A DNA stretch of 64,000 nt from Candidatus Rokuibacteriota bacterium. GTDB lineage: Bacteria > Methylomirabilota > Methylomirabilia > Rokubacteriales > CSP1-6. Positions 16,950-26,092 of this stretch are shown here, in pieces. Position 1 is the first letter of the stretch. Every line of letters begins with the position of its first letter. The stretch is from NCBI GenBank assembly GCA_003220495.1, contig QHSP01000017.1, positions 149,711 to 213,710 of the forward strand. The letters are read 5' to 3'. The notes beneath the pieces are model-generated. The model saw only the letters and a list, made by a program, of their open reading frames with translations, searched no databases and was not told where the DNA came from. The position numbers and the translations under genes were made by a program.

Positions 16950-18271
16950 GCGTCGACAAAGAGCTGAACGAGTACACCGCGAAGTCCGGCCGCTCGCGCG
17001 TCCTGCACGAGGAAGCGCTGGCGGTCATGCCCGGCGGCAACAGCCGCACGACGACTTTCTTCGATCCCTATCCCTTCACCATCCAGCGGGGGCAGGGCGC
17101 CCACATCTGGGATGCCGACGGGATCGATCGCCTGGACTTCAACGGCAACTACACGAGCCTGATCCTCGGGCACGCGCCGCCGGACGTCGTGAAGGCCGTG
17201 CAGCAGGCGGTGGAGCTCGGCCTGTCGTTTCCGGGACCGACCGAGCACGAGGTGCGCCTGGCCGAGCTGCTGACGCGCCGGGTGCCGTCCGTCCAGGCGG
17301 TCCGCTTCACCAACTCGGGCACCGAGGCCACGATGAACGCGGTGCGGCTGGCGCGCGCCTTCACCGGCCGGCCGAAGATCGCGAAGTTCGAGGGCGCCTA
17401 CCACGGCACGCACGACTGGGTGATGGTGAGCGTGAGCGGGGACGCCAAGGCCACCGGCAGCCGGAAGCGGCCGAAGCCCGTGGCGTGGTCGGCGGGTATC
17501 CCGCCGGCCGTGCTGAAGCACGTCGTGGTCCTCCCGTGGAACGACGCCGAGGCGTGCGCGGAAATCCTCGAGGCCGAGGCCGGACAGCTGGCCTGTCTGA
17601 TCCTGGACCCGATGATGTGCAACGCCGGTCTCGTACCGCCGGCCGAGGGGTTCCTGGCGCGGCTGCGCGAGATCACCGAGCGTCATAATATCGTGCTCAT
17701 CTTCGACGAGGTCATCTCGTTCCGGACCGCGTGGGGCGGCGCCCAGGAGCGATTCGGCGTCCGGCCCGATCTCACGACGTTCGGCAAGATCATCGGCGGC
17801 GGGCTGCCGGTCGGCGCCTTCGGCGGGCGGCGCGACATCATGGACTTCTACGACCCGCGCAAGGGCGGTGCCCGCATCAGCCACGGCGGCACCTTCAACG
17901 CGAACCCGGTCACGATGGCGGCCGGCCTCGCCACGCTGAATGCGCTGACTCCCGACGCGTACACACGGCTCGATGCGCTCGGCGAACGCCTCCGCGGCGG
18001 CGTCGCCCGCCTGCTCGCGGCGACGCGGCGCCGGGGTCAGGTGACCGGGCTCGGGTCGCTGTTCTGGTTACACTGGACGTCGGAGGCGCTGACCGACTAT
18101 CGTTCTGCGCGGCCCAAGGACGGGGAGACGCCGGTCCGCGTGTTCCTCGGGCTGTTGAACGAGGGGATTCTCTTGACCCAGCGGGGACTCGGCGCGTGCT
18201 CCCTCGCGATGACCGACGAGGACGTGGATCGCTTCATCAACGCACTCGCGCGCGTGCTCGCGCGAGGATAG
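16946..18271 (+). CDS. Class III aminotransferase (glutamate-1-semialdehyde aminomutase-like)
   Basis: 441-residue fold-type I PLP enzyme. Features are MPGGNSRTT near the N-terminus, SGTEATMNAVRLARAFTG for PLP phosphate, AYHGTHDW, the LIFDEVISFRTAWGGAQ aspartate region and the PLP lysine in TTFGKIIGGGLPVGAFGG. It resembles HemL but lacks HemL's conserved GVNSPVRAF start, so a true heme-pathway role is unlikely; it belongs to the broader HemL-like transaminase/aminomutase group. It is translationally coupled to pxpC and followed within 10 bp by pxpA, so it sits inside the 5-oxoprolinase operon. A substrate related to glutamate or an oxoproline analogue is a guess. Confidence 0.85.
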   Translation: MSVDKELNEYTAKSGRSRVLHEEALAVMPGGNSRTTTFFDPYPFTIQRGQGAHIWDADGIDRLDFNGNYTSLILGHAPPDVVKAVQQAVELGLSFPGPTEHEVRLAELLTRRVPSVQAVRFTNSGTEATMNAVRLARAFTGRPKIAKFEGAYHGTHDWVMVSVSGDAKATGSRKRPKPVAWSAGIPPAVLKHVVVLPWNDAEACAEILEAEAGQLACLILDPMMCNAGLVPPAEGFLARLREITERHNIVLIFDEVISFRTAWGGAQERFGVRPDLTTFGKIIGGGLPVGAFGGRRDIMDFYDPRKGGARISHGGTFNANPVTMAAGLATLNALTPDAYTRLDALGERLRGGVARLLAATRRRGQVTGLGSLFWLHWTSEALTDYRSARPKDGETPVRVFLGLLNEGILLTQRGLGACSLAMTDEDVDRFINALARVLARG

Positions 18272-18280
18272 GAGCTGACG

Positions 18281-19060
18281 ATGGCCAAGTTCATCGATCT
18301 CAACGCCGACATGGGCGAGAGCTACGGTCGCTGGACGCTCGGCGCGGACGAGGAGATCATGCCGAACATCACCTCGGCCAACGTCGCCTGCGGGTTCCAC
18401 GGCGGCGATCCGCACGTGATGCGCAAGACCGTGGAGCTGGCGATCCGGCACGGCGTCGCGATCGGCTCGCACCCGTCGCTGCCGGACCTCATGGGCTTCG
18501 GGCGGCGCGTGATGGACGTCTCGCCGCAAGAGCTGAAGGACTACCTCTGTTACCAGACCGGCGCGCTCCGCGAGTTCGTCCGCGCGTCGGGCGGCGACCT
18601 CCAGCACACCAAGCCGCACGGCATCCTCTATTCCATGATCGAGAAGGACGAGCCGCTCGCCACCGCCGTCGCCGAGTCGGCCCGCGAGTCTGGACGCGAC
18701 CTGATCCTCATGGCGCTGGCGTCCGGGAAGTATGACCGGACGGCCCGCAAGATGGGCGTGCGCGTGGCCTCGGAGGGCTTCGCCGACCGCGCGTACAACG
18801 TCGACCTCACGCTCGTTTCGCGCAAGCTGCCGGGCTCGCTCATCACCGATCCGGAGCGGGCCGCCGCCCAGGCCGTGAAGATGGCCATGGAGGGCAAGGT
18901 GCGCACGATCGACGGTGTCGAGATCGACATCTCGGTCCAGACGATCTGCTGCCACGGCGACACACCGGGGGCGCAGAAGATCGTGCGCACGGTCCGCGAG
19001 GCTCTCGACCGGGCCGGCTGCCAGGTCAAGCCGCTTCGCGGCTGGCTACCGAAAGCGTGA
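18281..19060 (+). CDS. pxpA: 5-oxoprolinase subunit PxpA (LamB/YcsF family)
   Basis: 259 residues, beginning with the diagnostic DLNADMGESYGRW. Other family segments are ANVACGFHGGDP, GSHPSLPDLMGFGRR, HTKPHGILYSM and QTICCHGDTPGAQ at the C-terminus. PxpA supplies the deformylase-like metal-independent part of the three-component 5-oxoprolinase. It is 9 bp downstream of the aminotransferase and its TGA overlaps the GTG of gcvT, joining oxoproline use and glycine cleavage in one transcription unit. Confidence 0.94.
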   Translation: MAKFIDLNADMGESYGRWTLGADEEIMPNITSANVACGFHGGDPHVMRKTVELAIRHGVAIGSHPSLPDLMGFGRRVMDVSPQELKDYLCYQTGALREFVRASGGDLQHTKPHGILYSMIEKDEPLATAVAESARESGRDLILMALASGKYDRTARKMGVRVASEGFADRAYNVDLTLVSRKLPGSLITDPERAAAQAVKMAMEGKVRTIDGVEIDISVQTICCHGDTPGAQKIVRTVREALDRAGCQVKPLRGWLPKA

Positions 19061-20172
19061 CGCACGCGCTCAAGCGCACGCCGCTCTATCACGAGCACGT
19101 CGCGGCCGGCGCGCGCATGGTGCCGTTCGGCGGCTGGGAGATGCCGGTGCAGTACACCGGCATCATCGAGGAGCACCGTGCGACCCGCGGCGCCGTCGGC
19201 CTCTTCGACGTGAGCCACATGGGCGAATTCGAGGTCGAGGGCCCCGGCGCCCTCGCGGCGCTCCAGCACCTGACCACCAACGACGTGGCGGCTCTCCAGG
19301 TCGGCCAGATCCAGTATTCGGTCTTCTGCTATCCGAACGGCACGATCGTCGACGACCTCACGGTCTACCGCATGGGCGACGAGCGCTACATGATCACAGT
19401 CAACGCGGGTAACATCGACAAAGACTGGGCCCACGTGACGAAGTCGACGGCGCACGTCAAGGACGCGCGCTGGCGCAACGCGTCCGAGCGCACCGGGCTC
19501 ATCGCGGTGCAGGGGCCGAAGGCCGAGGCGCTCGTCGGCCGCCTCGCCGACCGCGACGTGACGACCATCGGGTACTACCGCTTCGCGCGCGGCAACGTCG
19601 GCGAGGTGCCGACCGTGATCTCGCGGTCGGGTTACACCGGCGAGGACGGCTTCGAGCTCTACGCGCCCGCCGACAAGACCGTGCGGCTCTGGAAAGCGCT
19701 CCTGGCCGCCGGCCGCGCCGACGGAGCCAGCCTGGTCGGGCTCGGGGCGCGCGACACGTTGCGGCTCGAGATGAAGTACGCCCTCTACGGCAACGACATC
19801 GACGAGACGACGAATCCGCTCGAAGCGGGGCTCGGGTGGGTCGTCAAGCCGGCCAAAGGCGAGTTCGTCGGGCGCGAGGCGCTCGAGAAAGTCCGCGCCG
19901 AGGGCGTACGGCGCCGCCTGGTCGGCATCGAGATGGTCGACAAGGCCGTCGCGCGCCACGGCTACCCCGTGCAGAAAGACGGCCGCGCAGTCGGCATCGT
20001 CACCTCGGGCTCGTACGGCCCGTCGGTCGACCGGTACATCGGGATCGCCTACGTCGAGACGGCCCTGGCCGCTGTCGGCACCGCGCTCGAGGTCGAGATC
20101 CGCGGTCAGGGCAAGGCGGCCCGGGTCGTCCGCACGCCCTTCTATCCGTCCAGGGTGAAAAAGCCAGGCTGA
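19057..20172 (+). CDS. gcvT: Glycine cleavage system T protein (aminomethyltransferase)
   Basis: 371-residue tetrahydrofolate-dependent T protein, which takes the aminomethyl group from lipoyl-GcvH to make methylene-THF and ammonia. N-terminal RTPLYHEHVAAGARMVPFGG and EMPVQYTGIIEEH, the catalytic-aspartate region FDVSHMGEFEVEGPG, SRSGYTGEDGFELY and LGARDTLRLE are all present. It starts at a GTG overlapping the pxpA stop. A gap of 58 bp precedes gcvH; no terminator is evident there. Confidence 0.96.
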   Translation: MTHALKRTPLYHEHVAAGARMVPFGGWEMPVQYTGIIEEHRATRGAVGLFDVSHMGEFEVEGPGALAALQHLTTNDVAALQVGQIQYSVFCYPNGTIVDDLTVYRMGDERYMITVNAGNIDKDWAHVTKSTAHVKDARWRNASERTGLIAVQGPKAEALVGRLADRDVTTIGYYRFARGNVGEVPTVISRSGYTGEDGFELYAPADKTVRLWKALLAAGRADGASLVGLGARDTLRLEMKYALYGNDIDETTNPLEAGLGWVVKPAKGEFVGREALEKVRAEGVRRRLVGIEMVDKAVARHGYPVQKDGRAVGIVTSGSYGPSVDRYIGIAYVETALAAVGTALEVEIRGQGKAARVVRTPFYPSRVKKPG

Positions 20173-20230
20173 GAGACCGAACGTCGAGCGCCGGGGGCCT
20201 GCGAGGGCGCTCCGACGGCAAGGGGAGAAG

Positions 20231-20623
20231 ATGGCCAACGTTCCCAGGGACCTGAAGTACACGCGCGAGCACGAGTGGGCCAAGCAGGAGGGCGACCGCG
20301 TGCGCGTGGGCATCACCGCCTACGCGCAAGAGCAGCTCGGCGACGTGGTCTTCGTCGAGCTGCCGAAGGTCGGCGCGAAGGTGACCGCCAGCAAGAACTT
20401 CGGCGTCGTCGAGTCGGTCAAGGCCGTGTCCGATCTCTTCGCGCCCGTTTCGGGCGAGGTCGTCGAGGTCAACGGCGAGCTCGGACAGAAGCCCGAGATC
20501 GTCAACCAGGATCCGTACGGCAAGGGCTGGATGCTGGTCGTGAAGCCGTCGAACAAGGGTGAGTGGGACCAGCTCCTGACGGCGCAGCAGTACGAGGAGC
20601 TCATCGCGCAGGGAGGCCACTGA
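20231..20623 (+). CDS. gcvH: Glycine cleavage system H protein
   Basis: 130-residue lipoyl carrier. The start YTREHEWAKQEGDRVRVGI and the lipoylation site ESVKAVSDLF (Lys64) are canonical, as is PVSGEVVEVN downstream. A GGGGAGA ribosome site lies just before the ATG. Its stop overlaps gcvPA by one base (TGATG). Length and lipoyl context match the housekeeping GcvH rather than the shorter GcvH-L carriers of sirtuin-macrodomain operons, although a macrodomain gene and a lipoate ligase follow downstream. Confidence 0.97.
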   Translation: MANVPRDLKYTREHEWAKQEGDRVRVGITAYAQEQLGDVVFVELPKVGAKVTASKNFGVVESVKAVSDLFAPVSGEVVEVNGELGQKPEIVNQDPYGKGWMLVVKPSNKGEWDQLLTAQQYEELIAQGGH

Positions 20624-21972
20624 TGGCCTCGCGCTACATCGCCAACACGCCGGACGAGCAGAAGCACATGCTCGGCGTGATCGGCGCCGGCTCGCTCGAG
20701 GAGCTCCTCGTGAAGATCCCGCCCAAGGCGCGGCTCGCGAGGCCGCTCGGTCTGACCCCGGCGCTTGCCGAGACGGACTTGATCCGGCACATGATGGCGC
20801 TGGCCGGCCGAAACGCCCACGCCGAGTCGCACGTGTCGTTTCTCGGCGCGGGCGCGTACGACCACTACATCCCCAGCCCGATCAACCACATGGTCCTGCG
20901 TGGCGAGTTCTTCACCGCGTACACGCCCTATCAGCCCGAGGCGAGCCAGGGGACCCTCCGCACGATCTACGAGTACCAGACGATGATCGCCGAGCTGACG
21001 GGCATGGACGTCGCCAACGCGTCGATCTACGACGGCGCATCGTCCCTGGCCGAGGCGGCGCTGATGGCCCATTCGGTCACGGACCGGCGCGAGGTCGTGC
21101 TCTCGCGCGCCGTGCACCCGCTCTACAAGCGGGTCACCGCGACCTATTGCGAGGGCCCGGGTGTCCGGCTCCGTGACGTGCCGGCGCCTGAAGGCGTCAC
21201 CGACCTCGCCGCCGCGCGGCAGCTCGTCAACGCGAAGACGGCGGCGCTCGTCATCCAGACGCCGAACTTCTACGGTTGCCTCGAGGATGTGGCCGCTGCG
21301 GCCGAGATCGCGCACGCGGCCGGCGCGCTGCTGGTCGTGGTGGCCGATCCGGTGAACCTCGGCGTGCTCGAGGGCCCGGGCAAGCTCGGCGCCGACATCG
21401 TCGTGGGCGAAGGCCAGGGGCTCGGAGTGCCGGTGGGCTTCGGCGGCCCGAACCTGGGCGTCTTCGCCGCGAAGAACGAGCTCGTGCGGCGCATGCCCGG
21501 GCGCCTCGTCGGCGCCACGGTGGACCGCGACGGCAAGCGCGGATTCGTGTTGACGTTGCAGACTCGCGAGCAGCACATCCGCCGAGCGAAGGCGACCTCG
21601 AACATATGCACCAACGTGGCGCTCTGCGCGTTGATGGCGACGATCTACCTCGCGACGCTCGGGCGCCGCGGGCTCGTCCGGGTCGGCGAGCTCTCGACGG
21701 CGAAGGCCCACTATGCGGCCGAGCGCCTGGCGAAGGTCCCCGGCGTCTCGCTGCGCTTCGCGGCGCCCTTCTTCAAGGAGTTCGCGCTCAAGCTGCCGAA
21801 GGCGCCTGACCGCGTGCTGCCCAGGCTCGCCAGGCAGGGCTTCCTCGCGGGCGTCCCGCTGAAGACCTTCGATCGCAGCCTGGCCGAGTGCCTGCTGGTC
21901 GCGGTGACCGAGAAGCGGACGAAGGCCGAGATCGACGCCTTCGCGTCGGCCCTCGAGAAGGCGGTGGCGTGA
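20623..21972 (+). CDS. gcvPA: Glycine dehydrogenase (decarboxylating) subunit 1
   Basis: N-terminal half of the two-subunit P protein, 449 residues from ATG 20623. Motifs are [65 protein letters not shown] and [18 protein letters not shown]. This subunit lacks the PLP lysine, which is on GcvPB. It overlaps gcvH and gcvPB by one base on each side, as expected for a heterotetramer made in stoichiometric amounts. Confidence 0.96.
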   Translation: MASRYIANTPDEQKHMLGVIGAGSLEELLVKIPPKARLARPLGLTPALAETDLIRHMMALAGRNAHAESHVSFLGAGAYDHYIPSPINHMVLRGEFFTAYTPYQPEASQGTLRTIYEYQTMIAELTGMDVANASIYDGASSLAEAALMAHSVTDRREVVLSRAVHPLYKRVTATYCEGPGVRLRDVPAPEGVTDLAAARQLVNAKTAALVIQTPNFYGCLEDVAAAAEIAHAAGALLVVVADPVNLGVLEGPGKLGADIVVGEGQGLGVPVGFGGPNLGVFAAKNELVRRMPGRLVGATVDRDGKRGFVLTLQTREQHIRRAKATSNICTNVALCALMATIYLATLGRRGLVRVGELSTAKAHYAAERLAKVPGVSLRFAAPFFKEFALKLPKAPDRVLPRLARQGFLAGVPLKTFDRSLAECLLVAVTEKRTKAEIDAFASALEKAVA

Positions 21973-23432
21973 TGGCCGACGCCTACGACAAGCTGATCTT
22001 CGAGCTGTCCTCGCCCGGGCGCGTCGCCTGGTCCTTACCCGAGGCCGACGTGCCCGAGGCCGACGCGCGGAAGCTCTTGCCGGCCAAGTACCTCCGGCGG
22101 GACGCGCCCGATCTCCCCGAGGTCTCCGAGTTCGACGTGGTCCGGCACTACTCGCGCCTGTCGCGGATGAACTACGGGGTCGACACGCACTTCTATCCGC
22201 TCGGCTCGTGCACCATGAAGTACAACCCGAAGCTCCACGAGGACATGGCGCGGCTCGCCGGCTTCGCCAAGGTCCATCCGCTGGCGCCCGAAGCCTCGGC
22301 GCAGGGCGCGCTTCAGCTCATGCACGAGCTCGCGCGCGATCTCGCCGAGATCGCCGGGATGGACGCCGTCTCCCTCCAGCCCGCGGCGGGCGCCCAGGGC
22401 GAGCTCGCCGGAGTCCTCATGATCCGGGCCTACCACCAATCGAGGGGCGAGAAGCGGACGAAGGTGCTCGTGCCCGACTCGGCGCACGGGACCAATCCGG
22501 CATCCACCGCGATCGCCGGCTACGAGGTCGTCGAGGTCAAGTCGCTCCCCAACGGCGAGGTGGACGTGGACGCGCTCGCGCGCACCCTCGATACCGACGT
22601 GGCCGCGTTCATGATCACCGTGCCGAACACGCTCGGCATGTTCGAGCCGCGCATCGTCGAGATCACCGAGCTCTGTCACGCCAAGGGTGTGCAAGTCTAC
22701 ATGGACGGCGCCAACCTGAACGCGATTCTCGGCATCACGCGCCCGGGCGATCTCGGCTTCGACGTCTGCCATTTCAACCTGCACAAGACCTTCACGACAC
22801 CGCACGGCGGCGGCGGGCCCGGCGCGGGCCCGGTCGGCGTCAAGGCGCACCTCGAGCCGTTCCTGCCGGTGCCCGTCGTCACGAAGGACGGTGACGAGTG
22901 GGCGCTCGACTGGAAGCGGCCGCGGTCGATCGGCAAGCTCCAGGCCTTCTGGGGCAATTTCGGGATGCTCGTGCGCGCGTACACCTACATCCGCACGATG
23001 GGGCCCGACGGACTCAGGTCGGTTTCCGACAACGCGATCCTGAACGCGAACTACATCATGAAGCGGCTGGAGAAGGCTTACGATATCGCCGTGCCCGGGC
23101 CCTGCATGCACGAGTGCGTCCTGTCGGCCCGCCGTCAAAAGAAACTGGGTGTCACGGCAACGGACATCGCCAAGCGTCTGCTCGATCTCGGCTTCTATGC
23201 GCCATCGACGTACTTCCCGCTGATCGTCGAGGAGGCGCTGATGATCGAGCCGACCGAGACCGAGGCGAAGGAAACGCTCGACGCCTTCTGCGATGCGATG
23301 ATCCAGATCGCGCGCGAGGCCGAGACGAACCCGGCGGTGATTCACGACGCGCCAGTGACCACCGCCGTGCGCCGGCTCGATCAGACGAAGGCCGCGCGCG
23401 AGCCGAACTTGCGCTGGACGCGACGGAGCTAG
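21972..23432 (+). CDS. gcvPB: Glycine dehydrogenase (decarboxylating) subunit 2
   Basis: C-terminal half of the split P protein, 486 residues from ATG 21972. It carries the PLP lysine in [17 protein letters not shown] (Lys272), the start motif [26 protein letters not shown] and the C-terminal [19 protein letters not shown] segment. It decarboxylates glycine and loads the aminomethyl group onto GcvH. No L protein (dihydrolipoyl dehydrogenase) lies in the window; it is usually encoded elsewhere. A macrodomain gene follows after 34 bp. Confidence 0.96.
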   Translation: MADAYDKLIFELSSPGRVAWSLPEADVPEADARKLLPAKYLRRDAPDLPEVSEFDVVRHYSRLSRMNYGVDTHFYPLGSCTMKYNPKLHEDMARLAGFAKVHPLAPEASAQGALQLMHELARDLAEIAGMDAVSLQPAAGAQGELAGVLMIRAYHQSRGEKRTKVLVPDSAHGTNPASTAIAGYEVVEVKSLPNGEVDVDALARTLDTDVAAFMITVPNTLGMFEPRIVEITELCHAKGVQVYMDGANLNAILGITRPGDLGFDVCHFNLHKTFTTPHGGGGPGAGPVGVKAHLEPFLPVPVVTKDGDEWALDWKRPRSIGKLQAFWGNFGMLVRAYTYIRTMGPDGLRSVSDNAILNANYIMKRLEKAYDIAVPGPCMHECVLSARRQKKLGVTATDIAKRLLDLGFYAPSTYFPLIVEEALMIEPTETEAKETLDAFCDAMIQIAREAETNPAVIHDAPVTTAVRRLDQTKAAREPNLRWTRRS

Positions 23433-23466
23433 CCGGGACCAGGAGCCCGCCGCGGGTGCGACGACC

Positions 23467-23985
23467 ATGCCGGCCAGCCTGCGCGGGGTTCACGCCGACA
23501 TCACCACCCTCTCGGTCGACGCCATCGTCAATGCGGCGAACTCGTCGCTGCTCGGTGGTGGCGGAGTGGATGGCGCGATCCACCGCGCCGCCGGGCCGGA
23601 GCTTGTCCAGGAGTGCCGGCTTCTCCGCGGCTGCCAGATCGGCGACGCCAAGCTCACCAAGGGCTATCGGCTGCCCGCCCGGTTCGTCATCCACACGGTC
23701 GGCCCGATCTGGCGCGACGGCGCCCACGGCGAGCCCGAGCTGCTCGCCTCATGCTACCGGCGCTCGATCGAAGTCGCGGCGACGAACGGCATCCGCACCC
23801 TCGCGTTTCCGAGCATCAGCACCGGCGTCTTCGGTTACCCGATCGAGCCGGCCGCCCGGGTCGCGGTGACGTCCGTCCGATCGGCGATGCAGGAGTTTCC
23901 CGCGATCCGGGAGGTCGTCTTCTGCTGTTTCTCGGCCTCCGACCTCGCGGTCTATACGCGCCGCCTCGGTGAAGCCGGGGTCTGA
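23467..23985 (+). CDS. Macrodomain protein (ADP-ribose or O-acetyl-ADP-ribose hydrolase type)
   Basis: 172-residue single macrodomain of the MacroD/YmdB type. The ADP-ribose binding and catalytic loop is [22 protein letters not shown] (about residues 22-43; Asn and Asp in place), followed by [17 protein letters not shown] and the phosphate loop [13 protein letters not shown]. Known members remove ADP-ribose from acidic residues or hydrolyse O-acetyl-ADP-ribose. It follows gcvPB by 34 bp and overlaps the next gene by 17 bp, so it is co-transcribed with glycine cleavage. No sirtuin or ADP-ribosyltransferase gene is seen nearby. Confidence 0.92.
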   Translation: MPASLRGVHADITTLSVDAIVNAANSSLLGGGGVDGAIHRAAGPELVQECRLLRGCQIGDAKLTKGYRLPARFVIHTVGPIWRDGAHGEPELLASCYRRSIEVAATNGIRTLAFPSISTGVFGYPIEPAARVAVTSVRSAMQEFPAIREVVFCCFSASDLAVYTRRLGEAGV

Positions 23986-24784
23986 CGACGGAGCCGCCAT
24001 CCTCCTGATCGCCGCCGTGGCCGGAGTGGTCGGGATCGCTGTCGGGATCCCGTTCGGCATCGTGTTATCGCGGCGGGTCTCAAATCCCGGAACGAGGATC
24101 GCAATCCGGATCGCCGCCATCGGCGGCGCCATCGTCCTCGCCGAGGGTGGCGCGCTCGCTGCGATACGAATGGGGGCGAGCGAGCGATTTGTCCTGAGCT
24201 CCGGGGACCGGACGAGGCTCGACGTGGTCGTATCCCGTGAATACCGCGATGAATACAAGGACCTCGTGTCGCACCCGAAATTCGCCCAGGTCACGAGGGG
24301 CAAGTCGCCCGCCGAGATCAGAGCGCTGGCGACCAGCCTCACATCGAGAGGGCTCCAGTACCTCGATCTACCCGACCTGCAGGACTGGGCTCGCATCAAG
24401 CTGCGCATGGCCGAGCGCTCGCCGAAGCTGTGCGCCGGAATGTGGAAGGGCCGGGTCGACGATCCTACCCTTGGCGCGCGGACGCTGACCGAGCTCGGGG
24501 AGCCTGACGCGCGAGCCTGGGCTCGACTGAGCGCCCGGGCCAGCGTGCATGCCCTGGAGGGCCCTCCTCCGCCGGTGGTCACCAACGAAGCGCGGATGCT
24601 GGCGTTGCACCAGATCGTCCTGAAACTCCCGGAAGGGGATCGCCCGGCGGCGATGGCGGACATGTTCAAGCGCGAACAGCTGTCCGACGAACGGGCGTGC
24701 GAGCTCATGCGAATGATCCTCGAGGGCTCGCGCGACTTGGAGCCTGAGCTCCAGCACGCCTTCCTGCGGTTTCTGTCCACGTAG
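23969..24784 (+). CDS. Uncharacterised membrane-anchored protein
   Basis: I do not recognise this 271-residue protein. From GTG 23969 it has two hydrophobic segments at about 9-33 and 47-69, then a soluble, helix-rich region (about 75-271) with many charged residues. It has no cysteine cluster or nucleotide motif; there is one Cys in KLCAGMW and another near the C-terminus. The second half ([39 protein letters not shown]) looks like paired helices. It overlaps the macrodomain gene and precedes the lipoate ligase by 52 bp. Confidence 0.7.
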   Translation: MKPGSDDGAAILLIAAVAGVVGIAVGIPFGIVLSRRVSNPGTRIAIRIAAIGGAIVLAEGGALAAIRMGASERFVLSSGDRTRLDVVVSREYRDEYKDLVSHPKFAQVTRGKSPAEIRALATSLTSRGLQYLDLPDLQDWARIKLRMAERSPKLCAGMWKGRVDDPTLGARTLTELGEPDARAWARLSARASVHALEGPPPPVVTNEARMLALHQIVLKLPEGDRPAAMADMFKREQLSDERACELMRMILEGSRDLEPELQHAFLRFLST

Positions 24785-24836
24785 TCCCGGACGCGAGGCG
24801 AAGCGGGCGCGGCGGTCTCGTGCGATCCTAGGGGCC

Positions 24837-25655
24837 GTGACCGACAGCCAACGCGGCCGGACCTGGCGGCTTCTCGTGACGGAGCCCACCGACGGCGCTA
24901 CGAACATGGCGATCGACGAGGCGGTCTGGCTCGGCCGCCGCGCGGGCGCCTCACCGCCGACGATTCGCTTCTTCGCCTGGGCGCCGCCCACCGTCTCGCT
25001 CGGCTACGGCCAGCCGCTCGACCACCACGTCGACGTCGCCGGGTGCCGCCGCGTCGGCGTGGGGATCGTCCGACGCCTCACCGGCGGGAGCGCCATCTAC
25101 CACGACGGCCCGGAGCGCGAGCTGACGTACAGCGTCGTCGCCGCCGCCGACGACATCGGCGGGGGCGCGCGCGACCTGCTGCACAGCTACCAGTGGATCG
25201 GCCGGGCGCTCGCCGGCGGGCTCCGGGCGCTCGGCGCTCCGGTCGAGATGATCGGCGTCGCGCGCGGCGACGAGCCGACGCCGGCGTTCTGTTTCGCGCG
25301 CACCGGCAGCTGCGAGATCGAGCTCCACGGGCGCAAGCTCGTCGGGAGCGCGCAGCGGCGTTACGGCAGCACGTTTCTCCAGCACGGATCGATCCTGCTC
25401 GGCGTCGACGCGGACCGCCTGGCCGCGGTCTTCCCGACGACCGACGATCCGCTCGCCAGCTTGACGACGCTCGAGACCGCGCTCGGTCACCGACCCAAGT
25501 TCGACGACGTGGCGGCGGCGCTCGCGGCGGCGTTCGAGCGCGAGCACGGCCTCGACCTGCGGCCCGATGGGCTCGGCGCGGACGAGGTCGCGGTGGTCGA
25601 GCGCCTCGTGCGCGACAAGTACGCGACCGACGCCTGGCTGACGGGGCCCGCGTGA
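24837..25655 (+). CDS. Lipoate-protein ligase / octanoyltransferase (LplA/LipM family)
   Basis: 272-residue biotin/lipoate ligase-fold enzyme that attaches lipoate or octanoate to lipoyl carriers such as GcvH. Visible motifs are MAIDEAVWLG, RRLTGGSAIYHDG (adenylate/carbinol binding) and GRKLVGSAQRR with the conserved lysine. A Cys in PAFCFARTG sits where LipM-type octanoyltransferases have their catalytic cysteine, so LipM is possible; true LplA uses ATP. Placement after gcvH-gcvP points to GcvH as the natural substrate. The stop overlaps the Nudix GTG. Confidence 0.85.
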   Translation: MTDSQRGRTWRLLVTEPTDGATNMAIDEAVWLGRRAGASPPTIRFFAWAPPTVSLGYGQPLDHHVDVAGCRRVGVGIVRRLTGGSAIYHDGPERELTYSVVAAADDIGGGARDLLHSYQWIGRALAGGLRALGAPVEMIGVARGDEPTPAFCFARTGSCEIELHGRKLVGSAQRRYGSTFLQHGSILLGVDADRLAAVFPTTDDPLASLTTLETALGHRPKFDDVAAALAAAFEREHGLDLRPDGLGADEVAVVERLVRDKYATDAWLTGPA

Positions 25656-26092
25656 GCCGCGAGTACCCGGACTATCCGCGGGTCGGCGTCGGGGCGGTCA
25701 TTCTCCACGACGACAAGGTGCTGCTCGTGCGGCGCGGCCAGGCGCCGTCCTTCGGGAAGTGGAGCTTGCCCGGCGGCCTCGTCGAGCTCGGCGAGACCAC
25801 CCGAGAGGCCATCGCGCGCGAGATCCTCGAGGAGTGCGGGATCAAGATCCGGATCGTCGACGTGGCCGGCGTCCTCGATCGCGTGGTGAAGGATGACGCC
25901 GGCCGCGTTCGTTATCATTACGTGCTGGTGGACTACCTGGCGTATCCCGATTCGCTGGACGTCACGGCGGGCGACGACGCCGCCGAGGCGCAGTGGTTCG
26001 AGCTCGGCCAGCTGGCCGAGCTCGACACAACCCAGGGCCTCCTGGACATGATCCGGCGAGCCGAGGCGCTGAGAGGAGGAACGCGCGGGTGA
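25652..26092 (+). CDS. Nudix hydrolase
   Basis: 146-residue Nudix protein with a complete box GxxxxxExxxxxxxREUxEExGU, seen as GGLVELGETTREA and AREILEECGI (about residues 41-63). YPRVGVGAVILHDDKVLLVRR before and the DYLAYPDSLD strand after fit the ADP-ribose pyrophosphatase or general pyrophosphohydrolase groups. It starts at GTG 25652 in the lipoate ligase stop and ends in GTGA overlap with pepA. An ADP-ribose substrate would fit the nearby macrodomain gene, but this is inference. Confidence 0.88.
   Translation: MSREYPDYPRVGVGAVILHDDKVLLVRRGQAPSFGKWSLPGGLVELGETTREAIAREILEECGIKIRIVDVAGVLDRVVKDDAGRVRYHYVLVDYLAYPDSLDVTAGDDAAEAQWFELGQLAELDTTQGLLDMIRRAEALRGGTRG

Noticed and set aside
16946..18271. 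Calling the aminotransferase hemL
   Set aside because: Lacks the conserved GVNSPVRAF-type start and lies in a 5-oxoprolinase operon.
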